DNA of 13,638 bases from Candidatus Omnitrophota bacterium (GTDB lineage: Bacteria > Omnitrophota > Koll11 > Gygaellales > JAHJCI01), in NCBI GenBank assembly GCA_030622705.1, contig JAUXFU010000006.1, positions 1-13,638 on the forward strand. Reading direction: 5' to 3'. The number at the start of each line of letters is the position of its first letter. Position 1 is the stretch's first letter. Below the pieces are notes generated by a model. The model did not search any database. It worked only from the letters and a program-made list of their open reading frames with translations, and had not been told where the DNA came from. This document shows, piece by piece, positions 9,701 through 13,638 of this stretch. The translations under genes and the position numbers were made by a program.

Positions 9701-12700
9701 AACCGCTTTACCAGTGCGGTTACGCTAAATACAGGGGAAAGATAAAGTATAGTCATCTTGCTCGAAAAATCCAACTTATTCACCAGCTCATCCAGCGCTT
9801 CCTTTCTTTTTATCACTTCTTCAGGATTGACATGGATTTCCACATAATCCTCATCCATCCGCCGGCAAAATTCTTCCCATGGTAGTTTATAAAAAACTGC
9901 GGCTTTCTCCGAGATAGGAATTGTTTTATCTTCATCAGAAAGAAATTTTCTTTCCTGCCCGCACTGCTTGAAATACAGCTTGCGTTTAAGTTCCATTGCC
10001 TTTTGGGCTGCCTGCTTTTTGTTGCTGGCTGCAACAAGGATTATCTTCTTATATTCTTCAAATAAAGCTGTATCTTTAACCATGCCCTCATAAAATTCCG
10101 ACTCCATCTCCGCCAAAACATTAGCCCAGTCTTCTTCTATATCTTTTACTAAGTCAGGGTTGTTAATGAATGCCTGGGTAAGGGCAGAAGCCAGCCATCT
10201 ACGGGTATCTTCGCCATCAAACTTCTCTATAGCAGTAATCAGGACACCAGCCTGATCTTTATTAAGCTTTATCTCGCGGTTGTTTACTAACGCCCACCAA
10301 AGGGCATAAGCTAACCACCTACACATCTCATCGCTATCAGACTTACCTATGACAAGAATAACATTTAAAATTAAATCAGGGTTATTTGCCAATGTCCACC
10401 CAAGAGCAATAGCCAACTTGTTGAGGATATCTTCATTCTCAGACTTTTCTATAGCCTTGACCAGAACACCAACCTGGCCATTATCCAGTTTTATCTCTCG
10501 GTTGTTTTCTAATGCTTGCTCAAGAACAAAAACCAACCACCTAAGCACCTTTTCACTATCAGCGCTATCTATGGCAAAAATGACCTTTGGAACTAAATCC
10601 GGGTTGTTTGTCAACGCCTGCCCAAGGGCAGAAGCCAAAAACCTACAGGTATCGAAATCCTTAAACTTTTCTATAGCTTTAATTAGAACGCTGGCCCAGG
10701 CGTTATCGAGTTTTATCTCTCGGTTATTTTTCAATGCCTGCCGAAGAGAACAAGCCAGCCACCTGCACACTTTATCGTTATCAGTCTTATCTATGGCAGA
10801 AATAACCTCTAAGACTAAATCAGGATTATTTGCCAATGCCCACCCAAGAGTACGTATCAGCACAATACTGGCATGGATGTCATCAGGCTCCTCCATAACT
10901 TTAATTAAGACATTCACCTGATTTTTATTAAGTTTTATTTCACGGTTATTTTCCAATACTTCCGCAAGAGCAGAAGCTCTCTCCCCTCGGCCTCCTTCGC
11001 TGACAGGATTACCTATCTCTTCAATCAACCGGTTTACCAACGCGGTTACGCTGAATACATGGAAAAGATAAGGTTCGCTGACTCTCCTGCTCGTAAAACT
11101 CAACCTATTCACCAGCTTATCCAGCGCCTTTTTCCCATCCCAGGCTGGGAGAGCTTCCTGAAACTTCTCTTTTCCGGCTCCCAGGCCTTTGCATTTATTT
11201 GACTCCGCTGTCCCGCCGTCAAAAATTTCTTTCACAACAACAGGCATATTGTTGGCATCCCTCTCTAAATTTATTATGGAGTTTGCTGATAACCTTTCTA
11301 CTAAGTGTCCTATCATAAGCTGAGCGAGTCCTAACGGCGCAAAAAATGGGGATATTGATATAGTAACAACCGAAAGCTTTAAATTCCGCTCCGCTAATAT
11401 ATTAACAAACGCGTCTATTCTCTCTCTTATTTCATTTTTCTCTTCTTCTCCATAACGACTCTCCATTGATTTTAATTTCTCGAGCCCTTGCCGACTAACC
11501 TCTTGCCAATAACGATCTAATCCATAATGTTCAATGGAGTCAAACCTTGAATTTTGTGAGGTAGTGCTAACTTCGAAACATGAAATAGTTAAAGATACCT
11601 GAATAATTGGCGGGTTTAATAAACCAACAGATGAACTCAAAGAAACAGGGGGAGCTTGAGAATTGTATGAAAAAATCTCTCGTGATTCTGCTGCTTTACT
11701 ATTATGAATAAAGTAGAGATTTCCCTTGCAGAAATCTATTAAAGCTGTAGAAGAAGAATCAATAAAAGGATTGGATAATGAAGAAAAGGTAGAAACCATA
11801 AACCCGGCTTTATCTTGACAAAAAGACATAGTAAGCTCCTCTGTCCCCTCGATTCTGGAGGTGACAGGGATTCTTTCGACTTCCATTTTAAAATCTTCTT
11901 TCCCACCATCGGTTACATTTTGGTTTGCTTCAACTGCTTCCTTTTTATAAATTTGATAGAGTTTATAACATACTCTGGAAGGGTCACCAGGAAGAACCAT
12001 CTCGTTAAACTCTTGAATTATCCCAGCCTGAACTCCTTCTTCTCTCCGGCAATATTCTTCAAATGCCCCACATGCCGTTTTAAACCCACCCATAATCTCT
12101 CCATAAAAAACATAACTGCCGTATACAATGTCTCCTTGTAAAAGATAACCACCTTCTGCCACCCCCCTTATTACTGCATCAAACATCTCCCCATTATCTT
12201 CAACAAACGCATAAACATTCATCATTATAATAGCATCAGCTAACCCTGATTCTATTTCTGCATTCTCCATTAATTTATCTATATAAGAAATATATTTGGT
12301 GATATCTACACCAGTTAGTTCTTTAACTTTTCCCCTTATTCCTGTGATATTTCTTCTGAGTGATTCATTTTGATCCATTAAATTGCCATATCTCCCTGGC
12401 TGGATTACTGTAACCTTTGCTTTGTGGATTGCCGCGCCAACAACTTCATAGAGGAAATCCGAAGGGCCAATAACAATCACACGAGAATCCGGCCCTAAAC
12501 GCATCAAATCAATCCCCTGACTAACTATGTCCCTTAAAACACCACTCCATCTCAAAGTATTAAATAATTTTTGGGTGCTAATATCTAATTTTTCTTCCCC
12601 TCCGTCTTTTCTTTTGTCAGAGGAATCTACAGAGTTTTTTTTGTCTGAGTTTGAACCTTTACCCGACATAACTTTATTTTTCAAACATTGCACACCAAAC

Positions 12701-13638
12701 CATTGCACTACGAATTCAGCAGAGCAATACATAGTAACTAAAACAAAATAAGCCATAGTGGATAACAAAGCAGTATCTACCCCAAAATAAATACTAACAA
12801 AAACAAATGCTGAAATTAAAGCTACAGGGGTGTAAGGAATAAGAGATAGAATAACAATAGGCCTATCCATTAAATGCAACAAAATATTTATGAAGGGATG
12901 TTCGATGCTAAATTTTATATGGAATAGTTCGTGAAGAGCAAGTATCTTGCCCTTTTCCTCTGAGTTTTGGGCATGTAATACTATTTTTGCCTTATTGGCT
13001 TTTAGATCGAAAAAACACCGTCCTCCACCGTGAAAGTGGTAATAATAAAAAAGTGTATCTTTTAATTTTACTTCAATATCCATATCCTCCATTTCAAGTT
13101 GTTTTTTCTTTTTCTCGACGAATTTTTCCATCTCCTTCTGTCTATTTTGAAAATCCTCTTTTTCTAACTTCCCAAAACTCGGTATAAGCCCATAGTCAGA
13201 AAGCTTACCGAGAAATAAACGAAAATGAAGAGATTGAATAAGACGGGCAGCAAAATCTTGTTTGTTTAAGCCTTTTCCTTTTTTAGTCTTCTCCGAAGAA
13301 ACTCTTATTTCGCTCTCTCCTTGTCCATCTAAGCATAAAGGTGAACCGCCATCGGCGTTGATATCTGACATGTTATGTATTATGGGTGATACGCGACGCG
13401 CATCCTGTAACCTATGACGTCCTGATTCTCCCCCATCCAATTCTATTTTTCTCTCTCTTACTATTCTCTCACTTGCCTTAATTAAATTTTGTATCTGAAG
13501 TATTTTGGCTTCTTGTTCTTTCATAAATTTTACAAAACACATCCTAAATTCATTAGTTATATACATCCAATTCGTATCCGGATCAGTATCCCATACCGGC
13601 AATTTTTCATTAGCGAATTCTTCAATATAAGGGTTAAA
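1..13638 (-). CDS. Giant multidomain protein, internal fragment (M48-like peptidase, methyltransferase-like fold, modular helical solenoid, midasin/dynein-type AAA+ chain)
   Basis: A single minus-strand frame has no TAA, TAG or TGA over 4,546 codons and runs off both edges, so this is a fragment without start or stop. I checked every in-frame triplet by hand. The translation carries, in order: a coiled segment; an HELFH peptidase-like domain with two membrane spans; a divergent methyltransferase-like fold; an unrecognised region; six helical-repeat modules; a helical region; and four AAA+ units, two with intact P-loops. Internal Met codons (for example 13369-13371) lack an evident ribosome binding site, and coherent protein continues upstream of them, so I place no start inside the window. 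The probable role is a membrane-anchored remodelling machine, inferred from architecture only. Two separate genes are ruled out unless a start is hidden inside the open frame, because no stop separates the domains. The existence of the coding frame is near certain; the function is not. Confidence 0.95.
1261..2040 (-). other. AAA+ unit 3, degenerate (residues 3867-4126)
   Basis: The sequence IPLMILNNGTFSSSYIEQ (1945-1992 covers its core) sits where a P-loop would be but lacks the Lys. It is followed by VPLSYFHANGNLIGGIGGG, which matches the TDxxDLxGG region of midasin units. Then comes HYCWVHGYLNLNPTSADINN (about 1690-1749) in the place of WxxLDExNLApxxxLxxLN, so the Walker B acids are His-Gly. 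NLIFRMEDV and later ADIDRFFVVNI (1351-1377) fit the sensor 1 strand and a kept DRF arginine-finger-like motif. I read this as a catalytically dead unit that could donate an Arg to its neighbour. The assignment rests on the order of elements, not on a P-loop. Confidence 0.6.
2161..2919 (-). other. AAA+ unit 2, intact P-loop, midasin/dynein type (residues 3574-3826)
   Basis: The lead-in FVTSVEEKMFCLLARAY is followed by RLVFLHGLSGEGKTTISRAF, with Walker A GLSGEGKT at 2791-2814 (Lys3615). ETDINLFRGG (about 2701-2730) matches the TDxxDLxGG signature after the P-loop in midasin. Walker B is GMIYNEAD (2602-2625), with Asn in place of Asp and the catalytic Glu3677 kept. Sensor 1 is HVLTGNMR (about 2452-2475). 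The usual NRF arginine finger is not visible (DAMPAAYCLE instead). After it come helices of the lid (RRLFQVWRERSG, LAEIYNLLRRQ). It probably binds ATP; hydrolysis in trans may depend on an Arg from a neighbour. Confidence 0.85.
3241..3900 (-). other. AAA+ unit 1, degenerate, no Walker A (residues 3247-3466)
   Basis: At the Walker A position the sequence is PLFLFMPSRHFPDVV (3781-3825), which lacks the Gly-Lys-Thr/Ser of a P-loop. The following elements still fit a midasin/dynein-type AAA_5 unit: QVYIILENVDFSQP in the Walker B position (about 3565-3609, Glu-Asn in place of Asp-Glu), then LHPLLLEDKLKI, then NLQIVITMHEDM as the sensor 1 strand, and AFMDRSAGYFLSF (3325-3363), where an Arg is kept at the NRF-like position. 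Residues to about 3574 form the helical lid and the lead-in to the next unit. It is probably a non-hydrolysing structural unit. Confidence 0.6.
3901..4620 (-). other. Unrecognised helical region between solenoid and AAA+ chain (residues 3007-3246)
   Basis: It begins with a polar linker (PQKGETSARGQSVEVNSEPE), then mostly amphipathic helices, including HDHFLRLGVMYPQLSEGLGY, FKPQHAALIRWYFEALLGRK and ENMLENIFSYFILTAWTVYG. There is no repeat anchor and no P-loop. It may correspond to the helical lead-in found before the ring in midasin- and dynein-type proteins. That is position-based inference only; no family is recognised. Confidence 0.4.
4621..5823 (-). repeat. Repeat module 6 (residues 2606-3006), five short repeats, worn C-terminal end
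   Basis: It shares the GADEDKGLGAGGEE linker and LPAWDG start with module 5, followed by an even-type header (IDSTDDEGAL). It alone starts with a type B repeat (SHPDLVSKV, anchor 5560). Four 40-residue units follow, the first two with altered anchors (QNYKIGVG, YNLLIRLD). The spacer (about 4639-4953) keeps FCQWMDKDYK, but the following EEVIKR is replaced by IHDSDKVGE, which leads into the post-repeat region. Both edges of the array thus show diverged units, as is common at the ends of tandem arrays. Confidence 0.8.
5824..6903 (-). repeat. Repeat module 5 (residues 2246-2605), four short repeats
   Basis: It begins with the acidic linker GADEDKGLGAGGEE and LPAWDGKEVLGELVNKL, with an NPGSE odd-type header. 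Anchors at 6640, 6523, 6415 and 6298 give A-B-A-A; the third is atypical (SNPEKNDKGQ, one residue short), so spacings are 117, 108, 117 and 120 bases. The spacer (about 5824-6153) shares a 77-base exact match with module 4 (5855-5931 against 6935-7011). Confidence 0.85.
6904..7920 (-). repeat. Repeat module 4 (residues 1907-2245), four short repeats
   Basis: An even-type header (ETLDKLVNKLDLSS, DSADDEGTL) is followed by repeats in order A-B-A-A (anchors 7735, 7615, 7513, 7393) and a closing NNPDLVKE at 7273. The spacer (about 6904-7248) has a five-residue insertion between the Asp-Leu and LLEEH (DLSASLLEEHIKH), then FCQWMDKDYKGIH. Its distal half is nearly identical in DNA to module 5. Confidence 0.85.
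7921..9147 (-). repeat. Repeat module 3 (residues 1498-1906), six short repeats
   Basis: An odd-type header (SFTSRRVSEPYLFHVFSV, GNPVSE) is almost the same as that of module 1. Short-repeat order is A-B-A-B-A-A, with anchors at 8962, 8842, 8740, 8620, 8518 and 8398, and a closing NNPDLVKD at 8278. The spacer (about 7924-8253) carries FCRRMDEDY and HVNPEEVIKRKE, as in module 1. Modules 1 and 3 are therefore sister copies although module 2 lies between them. Confidence 0.85.
9148..9801 (-). repeat. Repeat module 2 (residues 1280-1497), minimal, one short repeat
   Basis: The header EALDELVNKLDFSS and DSTDKKGAL is of the even type. Only one short repeat is present, a shortened A type (NSREINESHVDIL, spacing 114 bases) before the closing NNPDLVKE. 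The spacer (about 9151-9480) keeps FCGWMDKDYKGIH but diverges at its core (YRLSWRTFCGWM instead of YKLPWEEFC). This is the shortest module, so the solenoid is nearly absent here while header and spacer are kept. Confidence 0.85.
9802..11187 (-). repeat. Repeat module 1 (residues 818-1279), seven short repeats
   Basis: The module opens with GLGAG, LPAWDGKKALDKLVNRL and the header SFTSRRVSEPYLFHVFSV, then GNPVSE (odd type). It has seven complete short repeats in strict A/B alternation plus a closing NNPDLVKD. The spacer (about 9805-10137) has KKQAAQKAMELKRKLYF, YKLPWEEFCRRMDEDY and HVNPEEVIKRK. It is the longest and most regular module. Its header DNA is identical to that of module 3 over 58 bases (11047-11104 against 9064-9121). 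Confidence 0.85.
11188..12069 (-). other. Unrecognised region, strand-rich then helical (residues 524-817)
   Basis: I do not recognise a family. Residues about 575-720 are rich in Ser, Thr, Val and Ile, with short hydrophobic stretches typical of beta strands (for example NPPIIQVSLTISCFEVS). Residues about 725-760 form a charged helix (EVSRQGLEKLKSMESRYGEE), followed by a strand-like LKLSVVTISIS and a hydrophobic helix (APLGLAQLMIGHLVERL). The region ends in the acidic linker DGGTAESNK just before GLGAG, which opens the repeat modules. It could be a beta-sandwich or an adaptor between the enzyme-like head and the solenoid arm. Confidence 0.4.
12070..12537 (-). other. Divergent SAM-methyltransferase-like Rossmann domain (residues 368-523)
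   Basis: The order of elements fits a class I methyltransferase: a glycine loop after a hydrophobic strand (SRVIVIGPSDFLYEV, near 12436-12486), a second strand (KVTVIQPG), then LADAIIMMNVYAFVED (near 12193-12243), and a late GGYLLQGD (12127-12150). That last part matches the usual pattern of a strand with acidic or polar end, a loop, an amphipathic helix, and a GG turn before a strand. The glycine loop is degenerate (GPSDF instead of GxGxG), and the acidic residue that normally ends strand 2 and holds the ribose is Gln. The domain may have lost SAM binding, or it may be another Rossmann-type fold. No methyl acceptor can be suggested. Confidence 0.5.
12574..12669 (-). other. Polar, low-complexity linker (residues 324-355)
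   Basis: The residues are dominated by Lys, Ser, Asp and Gly (SGKGSNSDKKNSVDSSDKRK, then DGGEEK). This is probably a disordered tether between the membrane hairpin and the methyltransferase-like fold. It has no motif and marks a domain boundary. Confidence 0.6.
12670..13050 (-). other. M48 (HtpX/Ste24)-like zinc metallopeptidase domain with two membrane spans (residues 197-323)
   Basis: The sequence shows ALHELFHIK (HELFH at 12919-12933, His236, Glu237, His240), preceded by a strand-like KAKIVLHA. Two hydrophobic spans follow, then SAEFVVQWFGVQCL. In M48 peptidases such as HtpX, the HExxH helix is followed by a membrane hairpin and then an RxxExxAD helix whose Glu is the third zinc ligand. 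Glu308 (12715-12717) sits in the matching place, 68 residues after His240. The Asp of the usual ExxxD is Gln here, and the Arg before the Glu is absent, so activity is uncertain. The HExxH, hairpin, Glu order is seen; the M48 assignment is by family logic; activity is inference. If active, the site would face the cytoplasmic side of the inner membrane, as in HtpX. Confidence 0.65.
12706..12858 (-). other. Two transmembrane segments (residues 261-287 and 290-311)
   Basis: The first span (12778-12858) begins VILSLIPYTPVALISAFVFV and contains no charged residue. After Val-Asp at the turn, the second (about 12706-12771) reads ALLSTMAYFVLVTMYCS and ends at the Glu-containing helix. They are the only clear membrane spans in the 4,546 residues, so they would form a single hairpin leaving both flanks on the same side of the membrane. 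The AAA+ chain, which needs ATP, argues that this side is the cytoplasm. Confidence 0.8.
13051..13638 (-). other. Charged N-terminal segment with coiled-coil stretches (residues 1-196)
   Basis: This is the most upstream visible part of the giant protein and it enters from beyond the window. It is rich in Lys and Glu. Two stretches look like coiled coil: around residues 35-65 (FMKEQEAKILQIQNLIKASE) and residues 160-190 (QKEMEKFVEKKKKQLEMED). A polar, Gly-rich linker with ADGGSPL lies near residues 95-105. I recognise no domain here. It probably precedes the peptidase-like domain as a cytoplasmic tether. The DNA is noticeably AT-rich compared with the AAA+ end of the gene. Confidence 0.55.

Larger units (their letters stand above)
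4975..10950 (-). repeat. Short helical repeats of two alternating lengths, 40 (type A) and 34 (type B) residues
   Basis: An NN anchor recurs 33 times. Type A follows NNREIKLD with VLIxAIEKS and RRWLAxALxQAL and puts the next anchor 120 bases on. Type B follows NNPDLV with xEVISAID and an equivalent WLAxAL helix, and puts the next anchor 102 bases on. In module 1 they alternate strictly as A-B-A-B-A-B-A (anchors 10945, 10825, 10723, 10603, 10501, 10381, 10279), giving a 74-residue (222-base) period; a B-like NNPDLVKD anchor at 10159 closes the module. The pattern of two short amphipathic helices suggests a HEAT/ARM-like alpha-solenoid. That is inference from periodicity, since no conserved Arg/Asp pair of classical HEAT repeats is evident. 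Such arms usually bind protein partners or act as springs. Confidence 0.85.
4621..11187 (-). repeat. Six-module tandem repeat region (residues 818-3006)
   Basis: Six modules lie head to tail: 9802-11187, 9148-9801, 7921-9147, 6904-7920, 5824-6903 and 4621-5823 (462, 218, 409, 339, 360 and 401 residues). Each has a header beginning LDELVNKL or similar, then 1 to 7 complete short helical repeats, then a spacer running from EDWANVLAEM through QAAQKAMELKRRLYF and FYKLPWEEFC to MDKDY and EEVIKR. Lengths differ mainly by the number of short repeats. Headers are of two types that alternate: NPxSE-type in modules 1, 3 and 5, and DSxDDEGAL-type in modules 2, 4 and 6. This suggests an ancestral pair of modules that was copied to give three pairs. 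All length changes keep the frame. Confidence 0.9.

Noticed and set aside
4975..10950. TPR or Sel1-like repeats
   Set aside because: The periods of 34 and 40 residues and the NNPDLV/NNREIKLD anchors lack the TPR pattern of small residues at positions 8, 20 and 27 and lack Sel1 glycines; a HEAT/ARM-like solenoid is the closer fit, though unproven.
4621..11187. Regular DNA repeats as a CRISPR array or satellite
   Set aside because: The repeats are degenerate at DNA level, vary mostly at codon level, keep one frame, and have no short identical repeat with unique spacers.
13369..13371. Met codon (MSDINADGG) as a possible gene start
   Set aside because: No Shine-Dalgarno-like sequence lies upstream, and a coherent helical protein sequence continues in frame to the window edge, so it is more likely an internal Met.

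Overview
The whole window is the interior of one gene. On the minus strand, the frame whose codons occupy plus-strand triplets 1-3, 4-6 and so on to 13636-13638 has no stop codon anywhere. It gives 4,546 consecutive sense codons and is open at both edges. I translated it line by line; it reads as real protein throughout, with recognisable motifs in one unbroken frame. Neither the true N-terminus (beyond 13638) nor the C-terminus (beyond position 1) is present, so the protein is larger than 4,546 residues. I see no RNA gene, promoter, terminator, insertion sequence or CRISPR array. Residue numbers below count from the high-coordinate edge (residue 1 = bases 13638-13636).

Layout from N- to C-terminus, which is high to low coordinate: (1) a charged, partly coiled-coil segment (about 13051-13638); (2) a metallopeptidase-like domain of M48 (HtpX/Ste24) type, with HELFH, two membrane spans and a following candidate zinc-ligand Glu (about 12670-13050); (3) a polar linker, then a divergent SAM-methyltransferase-like Rossmann fold (about 12070-12537); (4) an unrecognised region with a strand-rich part and a helical part (11188-12069); (5) a large repeat region (4621-11187) of six long modules. 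Each module is a run of short helical repeats of two alternating lengths (40 and 34 residues) closed by a conserved spacer of about 110 residues; (6) an unrecognised helical region (3901-4620); (7) a chain of four midasin/dynein-type AAA+ units (1-3900). In this chain the second and fourth units keep Walker A motifs (GLSGEGKT, GDPGGGKT), while the first and third have lost them.

The architecture suggests a membrane-anchored giant machine: a peptidase-like and methyltransferase-like head by the membrane, a long flexible solenoid arm, and a remodelling AAA+ motor of the midasin/dynein class. This is inference from layout; no substrate can be named. Giant genes with mixed domains of this kind are known from candidate phylum Omnitrophota and a few other environmental lineages. 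The short polar linkers (ADGGSPL, DGGEE) and the mid-range, locally variable GC fit such a source, but taxonomy cannot be settled from this window. The repeats are nested (34/40-residue units, 74-residue pair, 218-462-residue module, odd/even module pair), and some copies are identical over 58-77 bases, so the region is probably evolving by unequal recombination and is also a risk for misassembly.
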